A stretch of DNA of 64,000 bases from an uncultured Muribaculum sp. (GCF_910583865.1 NZ_CAJTYX010000011.1:1-64000), one strand, 5' to 3'. Shown: positions 9,281 through 17,935, numbered from the stretch's first letter. Notes: generated by a model from the letters alone, not told the origin. Numbers and translations: made by a program.

Positions 9281-10462
9281 CTATTCGAGATTTATAATCT
9301 GTTCGGGGGCGCATGTTATGCGCTCGAGTCCGCCGGCTGTGACGACGTAGGTGTTCTCTATGCCTACGGCCCCTACACCCGGGACTACGAATTTAGGTTC
9401 GAGGGCTATCACGTTGTGCTCTTTCAGCACGTCGCGGCTGCGTGGCGCTATCACGGGCAGCTCGTTGATCTCGATTCCTACGCCATGGCCGATGAATCCG
9501 GCCTTTTGCGTGTAGCCCATGAAATGACGCTCCAGCCCGGCCTCTTTCACGATGCGCATGGCTGTGTCGTATAGGTCCGATGCCTTCGCCCCGGGCACTC
9601 CCACCTTTTCGAGCTCCCGGCATATGTCGATCGAGCACTGATGGGCACGCACGGCCTCCCCGGCAAGCTGCCCGAGAGAGAATACGCGTGTCATGTCGGT
9701 CATGTAGCCGGTGAAATTGCCGTTTGCATCGACCATTACGGCATCGCCGGGCTTTATGACGGATCCGTCGGCACCTACAGGTATCGACGGGTCGAGTCCG
9801 GCCCCGCCCATGGCGAAATCGTAGGGTGTGGGGTTGTCGGCGTTGTTTCCGGCAAGGACATTGGCCATGAACAGCTCCATCGAGTCGCCCGCTATGCGGA
9901 ACTGGCCGAGGCATCCTTCGAGTCGCGACACGCGCTCGATCTCGATCTGCAGCTCTATGTCGCTCATGCCGGTGCGGTAGAGGTGGGGTATGCGGCTGTA
10001 GACCATGGCATGTTTAATGCCGGAGCGGCGCAGCAGATGCAGCTCGAAATCGGTCTTTACGGCACGTGCGGAGCGCATTATAGCCGAAGCGTCGGCAATG
10101 GCGGCGTCGGGAAAAACTGCTTTCAGGCGTTCTATGGCGAGATATGTCGCTCCCCCCAGTTCCAGTCCGATCCCGGCGGGGAGTGGATAACCGCGCCGGG
10201 CCAGTTCGCCGGGTATCAGTTCCGGTTTGTGGATGTGGCACACGTTGTCGCCTCTGACGTTTTCGGGGCGGCGCACGAAATATAGCGGCTCTCCTTCGCG
10301 GGGGATGTAGACCCATCCGCTCACGACACGTCCGAGGGTGTAGAATATGTTGGCGTTGCCGGTGAGAAGGAGCGCGTCGACCGACCGCTCCATCATCAGG
10401 GACCGGATTGCGGCGATACGCCGTGAAATCTCTTCAATTGGGGTAAGAGCATGCAAATCCAT
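9281..10462 (-). CDS. M24-family metallopeptidase (Xaa-Pro aminopeptidase-like)
   Basis: 393 aa from the ATG at 10462 (MDLHALTP). A longer in-frame extension to 10864 exists but overlaps gldH and encodes Arg/His-rich sequence typical of a wrong frame, so it is rejected. An N-terminal creatinase-like domain precedes the pita-bread catalytic domain, whose metal ligands are visible: Asp in VMVDANG, Asp in MTDMTRVF, His in GHGVGIEI with ELP, and Glu in ALEPK. Members cleave X-Pro bonds or act as related hydrolases; the exact substrate cannot be read from sequence. It lies 47 bp after gldH and may be the last gene of that operon. Confidence 0.9.
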   Translation of the reverse strand: MDLHALTPIEEISRRIAAIRSLMMERSVDALLLTGNANIFYTLGRVVSGWVYIPREGEPLYFVRRPENVRGDNVCHIHKPELIPGELARRGYPLPAGIGLELGGATYLAIERLKAVFPDAAIADASAIMRSARAVKTDFELHLLRRSGIKHAMVYSRIPHLYRTGMSDIELQIEIERVSRLEGCLGQFRIAGDSMELFMANVLAGNNADNPTPYDFAMGGAGLDPSIPVGADGSVIKPGDAVMVDANGNFTGYMTDMTRVFSLGQLAGEAVRAHQCSIDICRELEKVGVPGAKASDLYDTAMRIVKEAGLERHFMGYTQKAGFIGHGVGIEINELPVIAPRSRDVLKEHNVIALEPKFVVPGVGAVGIENTYVVTAGGLERITCAPEQIINLE

Positions 10463-10509
10463 AGGCTTGAAGTTGGTATGTCTATGCCGGCATGGGGCAT
10501 ATGGCTTAA

Positions 10510-10977
10510 TTAAGGAACGAGCATTATGCCTAAATGTTCGATATTCCGGATAGTGTCGACCCTCATTATGTGGCGTATGGTGATCGGAGATCCTGCGGTG
10601 ACGGCCACTTGCGGGGGGATTGTGTCGGCAAACTGGAAGGAAGCGCCTACGCCGTGTCCCTTCCAACGTCCGTACATGTCGGCAAGGACGCAGTTGACAG
10701 TGTCGCGCATCACGCGTCCGTCCGGGGCGGTGTGGGTCACTTCGAGCCATATGTTGGAATATGGGTAGCTGTTGTTGTGGCGCAGGGCCACGACGAGATG
10801 TCCTGCGGCTATCGAGTCGGACATGTAGCGCGGAGTGAGACTGATGGTGTCGCCGTAGGCCCATCCTTGAGCCGGTAGCGTGGCGAAGTCGCAGAATGCC
10901 GAGTCAATGCCGCCACAAGCCCATAGGGAGAGCATTGTGGCGGCATTGATTATGTGTAGAAGTATGCGTCGTCTCAT
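10510..10977 (-). CDS. gldH: Gliding motility lipoprotein GldH
   Basis: 155 aa lipoprotein: basic start, hydrophobic core, lipobox ending LWAC (Cys21), then a beta-rich domain. Length, position directly behind the PSP1-domain gene (15-bp gap) and features such as NIWLEVTHTAPDG and DTVNCVLADMYGRWKGHG fit GldH of the Bacteroidetes gliding/type IX secretion-associated set. In non-gliding gut Bacteroidales its role is poorly defined. The assignment rests on family memory and gene order rather than a diagnostic catalytic motif. Confidence 0.8.
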   Translation of the reverse strand: MRRRILLHIINAATMLSLWACGGIDSAFCDFATLPAQGWAYGDTISLTPRYMSDSIAAGHLVVALRHNNSYPYSNIWLEVTHTAPDGRVMRDTVNCVLADMYGRWKGHGVGASFQFADTIPPQVAVTAGSPITIRHIMRVDTIRNIEHLGIMLVP

Positions 10978-10992
10978 GTCGGCACGTAAAGG

Positions 10993-12486
10993 TTACTCCG
11001 GTTTCGGTTTCTGCTGTTGCGCGGGCTGTTTAGGCTGCTGCTGTGCGGTCTGTTTGGGTTGCTGGGGCTGCTGTTGTTTTTGTTGCCGTGGCTTTTGTTG
11101 CCCTGCGGACTGTTTCTGCTGTTGCTGCGGCTTGTTGCCCTGTGGACGTTTGTCGCCTTTGTCTCGGCGCTGGTTCTTGTTGGCGTTGTTGCCGGCGTTG
11201 TTGTTAGCGGCGTTTCCGCCATCCTTGCCGTTGTCGCGGGGTTTGGGCTGCGCGTCCTTCTGCTGTTGCTGCGGCTTCTTCTTTTTCTTCTTCTTGGCCT
11301 TGTCGAAGCGGGTAAGGCTGTCCTGGCCGACAAGTTCGACGAATTCCTTTTTTTGCTTGGGCTTCTCCATTCCCTCGGGGATGAGGCTCAGCGGCTTCTC
11401 TCCGGCCTTGTTGAGGGCTATGACCTCGAACGCGCGTTTTGCCGGGATGGTCACCAGGTTGGCTGCCATCTGCTTGTCGGTGGAATACGTTATCTCGCGC
11501 TTGAATATGTCGGTCTTGAAGTGGAAGTAGGTGTTGTCGGCGGTCTCAAGCCGAATGTCCTTGGAGGGCATCTGCCTTACGCTTTCCACATATGTGTCGA
11601 TCTCGAAGTTGAGGCAGCATTTCAGTTTGGCGCACTGTCCGGCGAGCTTCTGCGGATTGAGCGAGATGTCCTGGAAGCGTGCGGCGCTGGTGGCTACGCT
11701 TACGAAGTTGGTCATCCATGTCGAGCAGCATAGAGGACGACCGCAGGGGCCTATGCCTCCGATGCGTCCGGCTTCCTGCCGCGCGCCGATCTGTTTCATC
11801 TCGATACGCACGTGGAACGCCTCTGCGAGCACCTTTATGAGCTTGCGGAAGTCGACACGTTCGTCGGCGATGTAGTAGAAGATGGCCTTGTTGCCGTCGC
11901 CCTGATACTCGACGTCGCCGATCTTCATGTTGAGATTGAGGTCCTCGGCGATTTTGCGTGCCTTGATCATGGTCTCGTTCTCGCGGGCTTTCGCCTCCTC
12001 ATACTTTTCGATGTCGGCGGGTTTGGCCTTTCGGAATATGCGCTTGATCTCGGCATCGCGTTTTACTCCGGCTTTCTTCATCTGTATGGCCACGAGAGTG
12101 CCGGTGAGGGTCACCTCGCCGATGTCGTGTCCCGGTGAGGCCTCTACGGCCACGATGTCGCCTTTGGCTATGTCGAGTCCGGTTGTGTTGCGGAAGTATC
12201 CTTTGCGGGTGTTCTTGAACTGTACTTCCACTATGTCGAAGTCTGCAAACCCTCCGGGGATGTCGTCGAGCCAATTGTGGCAATGCAGTTTGCCACGGGG
12301 CGCCTCCCGGCAAGCGTCGCAACGACGAGACACGGCCTCACACCTTGGGATGTCGGGCCTTTCGTCATCTTCATCTTCCGCCTTCTCGCCGGGCGCGGCC
12401 GGAGGAACCGGTACGGCGGGTGTCGCCGTGGCTTCCTCTTCTGCCGGGATAGCGGCGGAATCCATGTCTTTGTCGGTTGTACTCAT
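10993..12486 (-). CDS. PSP1-domain protein (RicT/YaaT-like)
   Basis: 497 aa. A PSP1 core spans about 85-330 and carries conserved Cys clusters (Cys248, 253, 254 in GIGPCGRPLCCSTW; Cys285, 290, 291 in QCAKLKCC), which in the RicT family are linked to an iron-sulfur cluster. The N-terminus has an acidic Pro/Ala stretch and an additional Cys set (49, 56, 59, 69). The last 100 residues are a Lys then Gln/Pro/Asn-rich low-complexity tail, probably disordered and possibly RNA-binding. Its ATG overlaps the rny stop by one base (TAATG), implying translational coupling. In Bacillus, RicT is part of the complex that modulates RNase Y; a similar role is inferred here. Confidence 0.9.
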   Translation of the reverse strand: MSTTDKDMDSAAIPAEEEATATPAVPVPPAAPGEKAEDEDDERPDIPRCEAVSRRCDACREAPRGKLHCHNWLDDIPGGFADFDIVEVQFKNTRKGYFRNTTGLDIAKGDIVAVEASPGHDIGEVTLTGTLVAIQMKKAGVKRDAEIKRIFRKAKPADIEKYEEAKARENETMIKARKIAEDLNLNMKIGDVEYQGDGNKAIFYYIADERVDFRKLIKVLAEAFHVRIEMKQIGARQEAGRIGGIGPCGRPLCCSTWMTNFVSVATSAARFQDISLNPQKLAGQCAKLKCCLNFEIDTYVESVRQMPSKDIRLETADNTYFHFKTDIFKREITYSTDKQMAANLVTIPAKRAFEVIALNKAGEKPLSLIPEGMEKPKQKKEFVELVGQDSLTRFDKAKKKKKKKPQQQQKDAQPKPRDNGKDGGNAANNNAGNNANKNQRRDKGDKRPQGNKPQQQQKQSAGQQKPRQQKQQQPQQPKQTAQQQPKQPAQQQKPKPE

Positions 12487-14030
12487 TATTTTGCAAAGCT
12501 TACCGAGCGGGTCTCACGGATTACGGTAATCTTGACCTGTCCGGGATATGTCATTTCGGTCTGTATGCGCTTGGCGATTTCGGCAGAGAGCTTTTCTGTC
12601 TCGGCGTCGTCGATCTTGTCGGCGCCGACAATCACACGAAGCTCGCGTCCGGCCTGTATGGCGTAGGTCTTGATAACGCCGGGGTAGGACATGGCAAGCT
12701 GTTCGAGGTCGTTGAGTCGCTTGATGTATGCCTCCACGATCTCGCGTCGTGCGCCGGGGCGTGCGCCGGATATAGCGTCGCACACCTGCACGATGGGAGC
12801 GAGTAGCGACTGCTGCTCGATTTCGTCGTGGTGGGCGCCGATGGCGTTGCATATCTCGGGCTTTTCCTTGTACTTTTCAGCGAGCTTCATGCCGAGGAGT
12901 GCGTGGGGCAGCTCCGGCTCTTCGTCAGGCACCTTGCCTATGTCGTGGAGCAGGCCGGCGCGGCGTGCTTTCTTTGGGTTGAGTCCAAGTTCGGATGCCA
13001 TGATGGCGCAGAGGTTTGCCGTCTCGCGTGAATGCTGGAGCAGGTTCTGTCCGTAGCTCGAACGGTACTTCATCTTGCCTACGAGTCGGATGAGGTCGGG
13101 ATGCAGGCCGTGTATTCCGAGGTCGATGGCCGTGCGCTTGCCGGTCTCCACGATTTCCTCCTCGATCTGGTGGCGCACCTTGGTCACCACTTCTTCGATG
13201 CGGGCGGGATGTATGCGTCCGTCGGCCACGAGCTGATGGAGCGCCAGGCGCGCTATCTCACGTCGCACGGGGTCGAAGCCTGAGAGCACGATGGCCTCGG
13301 GGGTGTCGTCGACGATGATCTCGATGCCTGTTGCGGCCTCAAGTGCGCGGATGTTGCGGCCTTCGCGACCGATGATGCGCCCCTTTATCTCGTCGGAATC
13401 GATGTGGAACACCGTGACAGAGTTTTCGATGGCGGTCTCGGTGGCCACCCGCTGTATCGATTGTACGACTATGCGTTTCGCTTCCTTGTTGGCAGTGAGT
13501 TTCGCCTCGTCCATGATGTCGTTGATGTAGCTCTGCGCGGCAGTCTTGGCTTCGTCGCGGAGCGACTCTATGAGTTTTTCCTTGGCTTCCTCTGCGGATA
13601 GTCCGGAGATGTGTTCCAGGGTGTCCTGGGCGGTGCGTGTGAGCTTGTCGAGTTCTGTGCGCTGGCTTTCGAGCACTGCGGCCTGAGCTTCAAGGTTGGC
13701 CTTGAACGTGTCGTTCTCATTGCGGCGCCGGGCTATCTCGCCCTGCTGCTGGTTGAGCTGCATCTCGCGCTGCTTCAGGCGGGCTTCGTTCTGCTGCACC
13801 TTCGACATGCGCTGGTTGGCAGCCTTGTCGGCCTCGGCCTTTATCTGAAGTTCTTCCTCGCGTGCCTTGAGGAGCTTTTCCTGCATGAGCATCTCAGCCT
13901 CCTTGTGCGCTTCTTCGATGATTGTCTTTGCCTTGCTTTTAGCCGAGGAGCGCTGTATGGCGATCATTACGGCTACGCCTATTATGAATGCGACTACTCC
14001 GCATACAAGCCCTAAAACGAGTGGGTCCAT
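12486..14030 (-). CDS. rny: Ribonuclease Y
   Basis: 514 aa, the normal length. N-terminal membrane helix (about 4-23), a long charged coiled coil (about 25-190), a KH domain (GRIIGREGRNIRALEAATG, near 215-260) and an HD domain (HSRETANLCAIMA ... LLHDIGK) with the metal-binding His/Asp. RNase Y is a membrane-tethered endoribonuclease initiating mRNA decay. Its stop codon shares one base with the start of the PSP1/RicT-like gene. A structured RNA region and zapA lie upstream. Confidence 0.97.
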   Translation of the reverse strand: MDPLVLGLVCGVVAFIIGVAVMIAIQRSSAKSKAKTIIEEAHKEAEMLMQEKLLKAREEELQIKAEADKAANQRMSKVQQNEARLKQREMQLNQQQGEIARRRNENDTFKANLEAQAAVLESQRTELDKLTRTAQDTLEHISGLSAEEAKEKLIESLRDEAKTAAQSYINDIMDEAKLTANKEAKRIVVQSIQRVATETAIENSVTVFHIDSDEIKGRIIGREGRNIRALEAATGIEIIVDDTPEAIVLSGFDPVRREIARLALHQLVADGRIHPARIEEVVTKVRHQIEEEIVETGKRTAIDLGIHGLHPDLIRLVGKMKYRSSYGQNLLQHSRETANLCAIMASELGLNPKKARRAGLLHDIGKVPDEEPELPHALLGMKLAEKYKEKPEICNAIGAHHDEIEQQSLLAPIVQVCDAISGARPGARREIVEAYIKRLNDLEQLAMSYPGVIKTYAIQAGRELRVIVGADKIDDAETEKLSAEIAKRIQTEMTYPGQVKITVIRETRSVSFAK

Positions 14031-14079
14031 GATATGGTTAATTTTTTAATTAATAATTGGTTATAAAAAACAGCAAGCA

Positions 14080-14285
14080 CCATCGCATACATAGACGCGG
14101 GGAGCGCGGCTGCCGGATGTCTACGGAGCCGTTTTCCGCACGGGAGTGTAAGGCGTGGTGCTGGCATGTGGTCAACTCTCTCTCGGGTCGGCCGGGAAAT
14201 GTGACAGGCTTTCTCATGAAAGGCAATCAGATCAATTTCCAAAAGGGATATCCGGAGCCTGTGGGATGAATGCGCGAATGGGGGG
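14080..14285 (-). ncRNA. ssrS: Structured non-coding RNA, candidate 6S RNA
   Basis: The 288-bp zapA-rny gap has no convincing reading frame but the minus strand can form a long closing stem: arms 14266-14274 and 14084-14092 pair at 8 of 9 positions, and arms 14250-14259 and 14108-14118 pair over 10 bp with one bulged base. The intervening ~130 nt could form an interrupted helix or open bubble. A rod of about 200 nt next to zapA recalls 6S RNA, whose gene adjoins zapA in many bacteria. The ends are approximate. It could instead be another structured leader of rny. Confidence 0.5.
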
Positions 14286-14318
14286 TGTGCGTTCGAGCTT
14301 TCGTGGCCTGGGCCTGAA

Positions 14319-14615
14319 TCATTTTATGTCGAGAAGTATCTTGTCGAGGCTCTCCTCGAATTCCGCGAGACGGCGTTCGGCCTCCTCGTTCTTGCGATAC
14401 TCCTGTATGTAAAGTCTGGCGAAGTATATTGCCGTCATGGCAAGCACGTCGGAGTCGGACTGGTCTGCGGCCTTGTCGTTCATCCATTTGGCCCATACGT
14501 GGTTTACGTAGTATTCGGCCTGTCGTACCTCTTCTTCTTCTTCACCAAGCGACACAGCCATGCGCAACGGGCGCTGGTTTGCCACTTTTATTGTAATATT
14601 CAGTTTGTCTCTCAT
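14319..14615 (-). CDS. zapA: Cell division protein ZapA
   Basis: 98 aa. An N-terminal beta region (LNITIKVANQRPLRMAVS) is followed by a long C-terminal helix with heptad character (AEERRLAEFEESLDKILLDIK-type ending), the ZapA architecture. ZapA binds and cross-links FtsZ protofilaments at the division site. It starts 4 bp after the stop of a small coiled-coil gene, so the two form a pair. Confidence 0.85.
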   Translation of the reverse strand: MRDKLNITIKVANQRPLRMAVSLGEEEEEVRQAEYYVNHVWAKWMNDKAADQSDSDVLAMTAIYFARLYIQEYRKNEEAERRLAEFEESLDKILLDIK

Positions 14616-14619
14616 TGCA

Positions 14620-14913
14620 TCAATCGGATAAATCGGCGATGCACTTATCGATTTCCCGCACCAATCTGGATATCACGGCACGGCTACGTTCGGCATCGGC
14701 TCGCGAAGGTATGGCCGTGGTGACCACAGTGAGATAGTCGATCTGCCGTGTGAGCGTCTCTACGCTGAGACGCAACTCGTCGACAGTGGCCTGAAGCTCC
14801 GCGATACGTGCGTCGGCAGCCTTCTTTTCGCTCAAGAGGGCATGGTAGCGGTCGGTAAGGCCCTGGGCCTTACGGGCTACTCGCTGAAGCCTCTCATGCA
14901 AATCGGTTGCCAT
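14620..14913 (-). CDS. Small coiled-coil protein upstream of zapA
   Basis: 97 aa, almost entirely helical with a heptad-like pattern at about 15-60 (ADARIAELQATVDELRLSVETL), no signal peptide and no Cys. Placement 4 bp ahead of zapA and its size resemble ZapB-like or other division-associated coiled coils, but no family signature is certain. A TAAATTTG box (14930-14937) lies 17 nt upstream, giving a short leader. Confidence 0.8.
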   Translation of the reverse strand: MATDLHERLQRVARKAQGLTDRYHALLSEKKAADARIAELQATVDELRLSVETLTRQIDYLTVVTTAIPSRADAERSRAVISRLVREIDKCIADLSD

Positions 14914-14929
14914 TTAATCCAAATTTCCA

Positions 14930-14959
14930 CAAATTTACAATAAAAATCCGAAATGCAAT
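14930..14959 (-). promoter_or_regulatory. Putative promoter of coiled-coil/zapA operon
   Basis: The minus strand shows TAAATTTG (14930-14937), a full match to the TAnnTTTG box, with ATTG 18 nt upstream (14956-14959) as a possible -33 element. Confidence 0.55.
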
Positions 14960-15014
14960 GTGGAATGCCGTAAAAAATCTGAAACGCAGATTCCACAGAC
15001 ATGGAAATCTGAAA

Positions 15015-16427
15015 TTATAGGATGGGACTAAGCAGCCTCACCATCGATTCTTTGGCTTTCTGCATGCGCGGGCGCTTCTGCCATGTGCCAGGATTGATGC
15101 GTTCGGCGGAGGCCATGTCGTCGAGGAATATCCGGGTCATCTCGGCGTTGATCTCGGGGGAGTAGATCATCACGTTGCTCTCGAAATTGTGCTCGAAGCT
15201 GCGGAAGTCGAAGTTGGCTGAGCCTACCGAGACGAATTCGTCATCGACGATCACCGTCTTGGCATGCAGCATGCCGGCGTTGTAGAGGTACACCTTTGCC
15301 CCGGACCTCAGGCATTCCTGTACGTAGGAGAATGACGCGTAGGTCAGGACGGTGGAGTCGCTTTTCGCCGGAATCATTATGCGGACGTCGACCTTTGCCA
15401 GGGCTACGGCCTGGAGGGCGCGCAGGAGCGAGTCGGTGGGTAGGAAGTAGGGTGTCTGGATGTAGACGCGGCGGCGTGCGTTGGCTATTGCCTTGTGGAA
15501 CAGCATGGCTATGTTGCTCCAATGGCTTGTCGGGCCGGAGGTGATCAGCTGGATGCCTGCGCCGGGATTGTGCTCCAGACGTGTGGCGGGGGCGTCGAGT
15601 ATGAGCGGCTGCCCCATGAACGACCAGTCGACTGCCACGGCATACTGCAATGCCCCGACTGCCGGTCCTTCGACGCGGAGGTGTGTGTCGCGCCAGATTC
15701 CGGTGCCCGTACCTTCGATGTAGCGGTCGGCGATGTTCATGCCTCCGACGTAGCCGATGCGTCCGTCGATAACGGCGAGCTTTCGGTGGTTGCGCCAGTT
15801 GACGCGTGTGGCGAAATGCGGGAATGTGACCCTGAAGAAGGGGTGTACTTCCACGCCGGCTTCCTGCATGCGGCGGAAGAACCGCCGCGGTGTGTTGAGG
15901 GATCCGATGTGGTCGTAGATGAGGCGCACCTTTACTCCTTCGCGGGCTTTTTGCATCAGGGCTTCGGCGACGCGGGTGCCTATCTTGTCGTCTTTCACGA
16001 TGTAGTACTCCATGAGCACGTAGTCGCGTGCTGATTCGATGTCGGCGAGCATGGCGTCGAACTTGGTGCGTCCGTCGGTGAATATGTCGATATGGTTGCC
16101 CGGATAGTAGATGGCTCCCTGGAGGGTCTGTGCCATGCGTATCTGCTGCTGGCTTTCGGGAGTGAGAGGGAGCGACGGGATGCTGACCGGTGGGTAGGAC
16201 TCCTGGCGGCGCAGCCTGCGGCGGTTGCGCCGGGTGATCATACGAGTGTTTTTCAGGGAACGCCCGAAGAATATGTACAGCACCACTCCGAACACGGGCA
16301 CCATGAGAAGCACCGTGATCCACGCCAGCGATTTGACGGGATTGCGGTTTTCCGACAGCACTACGGCCACAAGGCTGACTATCGTGCCGACGTAGGCTGC
16401 TAAGAGTACGATGTAGTACCAGGCCAT
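15015..16427 (-). CDS. cls: Cardiolipin synthase (phospholipase D family)
   Basis: 470 aa. Two N-terminal membrane helices (about 5-25 and 35-53), then two PLD domains each with an HxK motif: HRKLAVIDGRIGYVGG (near 212) and HAKTVIVDDEFVSVGSANFD (near 387). This is the standard bacterial cardiolipin synthase layout, which condenses two phosphatidylglycerols into cardiolipin and glycerol at the inner membrane. A related PLD-type phospholipid synthase cannot be fully excluded. Stand-alone gene. Confidence 0.93.
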   Translation of the reverse strand: MAWYYIVLLAAYVGTIVSLVAVVLSENRNPVKSLAWITVLLMVPVFGVVLYIFFGRSLKNTRMITRRNRRRLRRQESYPPVSIPSLPLTPESQQQIRMAQTLQGAIYYPGNHIDIFTDGRTKFDAMLADIESARDYVLMEYYIVKDDKIGTRVAEALMQKAREGVKVRLIYDHIGSLNTPRRFFRRMQEAGVEVHPFFRVTFPHFATRVNWRNHRKLAVIDGRIGYVGGMNIADRYIEGTGTGIWRDTHLRVEGPAVGALQYAVAVDWSFMGQPLILDAPATRLEHNPGAGIQLITSGPTSHWSNIAMLFHKAIANARRRVYIQTPYFLPTDSLLRALQAVALAKVDVRIMIPAKSDSTVLTYASFSYVQECLRSGAKVYLYNAGMLHAKTVIVDDEFVSVGSANFDFRSFEHNFESNVMIYSPEINAEMTRIFLDDMASAERINPGTWQKRPRMQKAKESMVRLLSPIL

Positions 16428-16563
16428 GGTTGGATGGATGCTGTGTCAGGGTCAGTTCGGTTCCGGGGCACAAGGTAGCGAATTTTGAGGATAGGAGGCG
16501 CGATGTGTGTGTTAAAAAATGTGTAAGATGGTGGTGGCCTATCTACCGGACTTGGAAAAGGGT

Positions 16564-16648
16564 GTGTCGGACAGGTCAGACAGGACTGACGGGTCTGACA
16601 GGTCTGACAGGTCGGAGACGTGTGGGTAAGACAGGTCGGACAGGGCTG
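16564..16648. repeat. 9-nt tandem repeats, consensus GGTCTGACA (copy 1)
   Basis: A run of about seven 9-nt units with variants GGTCAGACA, GGTCTGACA and GGTCGGACA, interrupted by a 13-nt stretch. It fills much of the 307-bp gap between cls and rplI and lies just past the rplI terminator hairpin. Similar runs occur at 18023-18063 and 22344-22387. Confidence 0.8.
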
Positions 16649-16662
16649 GTTTATTCCAGTAT

Positions 16663-16703
16663 AAAACGGCGGTGTGTCGAAAAAATCGACACACCGCCGT
16701 TTT
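16663..16703 (-). terminator. Terminator of rpsF-rpsR-rplI
   Basis: Perfect 18-bp inverted repeat (AAAACGGCGGTGTGTCGA and its complement) around a 5-nt loop, starting about 30 nt after the rplI stop. A-rich and T-rich stem ends make it usable in either direction. Confidence 0.9.
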
Positions 16704-16734
16704 GGATTGTGCGGTATTGTTGAGCGGGGATGCT

Positions 16735-17193
16735 TTATGCTTCCTCTGCTTCGGCTACAACTTCGAAGGGGATCTCCACGCTTACTTCCTTGTGGAGACG
16801 TACTGTGCAGGCGTACTTGCCGAGGGTCTTTACGCTGTCCTTGACAACGATGAGCTTGCGGTCGACGTCGTGACCGAGCTTGGCGAGAGCCTCAGCGATC
16901 TGGAGCGCACCGACAGAGCCGTAGATAGTGCCGTTGGCACCGGTCTTTGCGGCGATGGTGATGAGTTCCACACCCTTGAGAGCCTCGGCCATAGCCTCAG
17001 CCTCGGCCTTGATCTGTGCGATCTTGTGGGCACGCTGGCGCTGGTTCTCGGCGAGCACCTTGAGTGCGCTCTCGGTTGCGATAACGGCTTTCCCCTGCGG
17101 GATGAGGTAATTGCGGCCGTAGCCGTTCTTTACTTCTACGACATCATCCTTGTATCCAAGGTTGGTGATGTCCTCTTTCAATATGATTTTCAT
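16735..17193 (-). CDS. rplI: 50S ribosomal protein L9
   Basis: 152 aa. The N-terminal domain begins MKIILKEDITNLGYKDDVVEVKNGYG-like with the conserved GYGRNYLIPQGKA segment, then a connecting helix rich in Ala/Glu and a C-terminal domain. L9 binds 23S rRNA near the L1 stalk base. Third gene of rpsF-rpsR-rplI, followed by a strong terminator. Confidence 0.98.
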   Translation of the reverse strand: MKIILKEDITNLGYKDDVVEVKNGYGRNYLIPQGKAVIATESALKVLAENQRQRAHKIAQIKAEAEAMAEALKGVELITIAAKTGANGTIYGSVGALQIAEALAKLGHDVDRKLIVVKDSVKTLGKYACTVRLHKEVSVEIPFEVVAEAEEA

Positions 17194-17215
17194 ATATTAT
17201 ATTGCTACTTGGGGA

Positions 17216-17485
17216 TTATTTCATCAGGTCGGTCACATAGGGGAGCAGGGCCAGATGGCGTGCACGCTTTACAGCCTGAGCCACGCGGCGCTGGAACTTG
17301 AGCGAGGTGCCTGTGATGCGGCGGGGAAGGAGCTTGCCCTGCTCATTGAGGAACTTCTTGAGGAACTCGGGATCCTTGTAGTCAATATACTTGATGCCGC
17401 TGCGTTTGAAACGGCAATATTTTTTCTTCTTTACGTCTACCGACAGGGGAGTGAGGTAGCGGATTTCTGATTGTGCTTGTGCCAT
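17216..17485 (-). CDS. rpsR: 30S ribosomal protein S18
   Basis: 89 aa. Conserved core KYCRFKRSGIKYIDYKDPEFL and RRITGTSLKFQRRVAQAVKRARHLALLPY are diagnostic. S18 pairs with S6 on the small-subunit platform, matching its location between rpsF (3-bp gap) and rplI. Confidence 0.98.
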   Translation of the reverse strand: MAQAQSEIRYLTPLSVDVKKKKYCRFKRSGIKYIDYKDPEFLKKFLNEQGKLLPRRITGTSLKFQRRVAQAVKRARHLALLPYVTDLMK

Positions 17486-17488
17486 TGT

Positions 17489-17860
17489 TTAGTCCTCCTT
17501 TGCTTCTACGGTTTCTGTTGCGTTGGTCTTGGCGCTGCGGAGCGAGCGGCGCTTTGCTGCGTACTCAGCTGCGTACTTGTCGAGGCGGAATGTGAGCCAG
17601 CGGAGCATGCGCTCGTCGCGGCGGAACTGAGTCTCGAGCTTCTTGATGGTAGTGGGTTCGGCGTCGAACTCGATGAGGGTGTAGAAGCCGGTCGACTTCT
17701 TCTGGATGGGGTAGGCGAGTTTGCGCAGGCCCCAGTTCTCTTCGTTGACAATGGTACCGTTGGCGCTTGTGATCACGTCCTTTACCTTGTCTACCGCTTC
17801 CTTCATCTGAGCATCAGACAAAACGGGAGTTAAAATGAAAACGGTTTCGTAATGATTCAT
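17489..17860 (-). CDS. rpsF: 30S ribosomal protein S6
   Basis: 123 aa from the ATG at 17860 (MNHYETVFILTPVLSD), the canonical S6 start; a longer frame to 17968 runs through the promoter and is rejected. The ferredoxin-like S6 fold is recognisable, ending in a short charged tail. First gene of rpsF-rpsR-rplI; no ssb gene is interposed. Confidence 0.97.
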   Translation of the reverse strand: MNHYETVFILTPVLSDAQMKEAVDKVKDVITSANGTIVNEENWGLRKLAYPIQKKSTGFYTLIEFDAEPTTIKKLETQFRRDERMLRWLTFRLDKYAAEYAAKRRSLRSAKTNATETVEAKED

Positions 17861-17903
17861 GATTGAACTGTGAATTATTAATAATGTGTCGGAAAAACGA
17901 CCG

Positions 17904-17935
17904 CAAAGGTATGGAAAAATTTCCGTACTCCCAAG
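17904..17935 (-). promoter_or_regulatory. Promoter of rpsF-rpsR-rplI
   Basis: Minus strand CTTG (17932-17935), 20 nt spacer, TACCTTTG (17904-17911): a good match to the Bacteroides TTTG / TAnnTTTG promoter, about 45 nt ahead of the S6 start. Confidence 0.7.

Noticed and set aside
10463..10864. 134-codon N-terminal extension of the M24 peptidase
   Set aside because: It would overlap gldH in another frame and has the His/Arg-rich composition of a wrong frame; the Met at 10462 gives a normal family N-terminus.
15241..16473. 410-codon minus-strand frame overlapping cls in another frame
   Set aside because: Arg/His/Pro-rich protein with no motif, overlapping the well-supported PLD-family gene.
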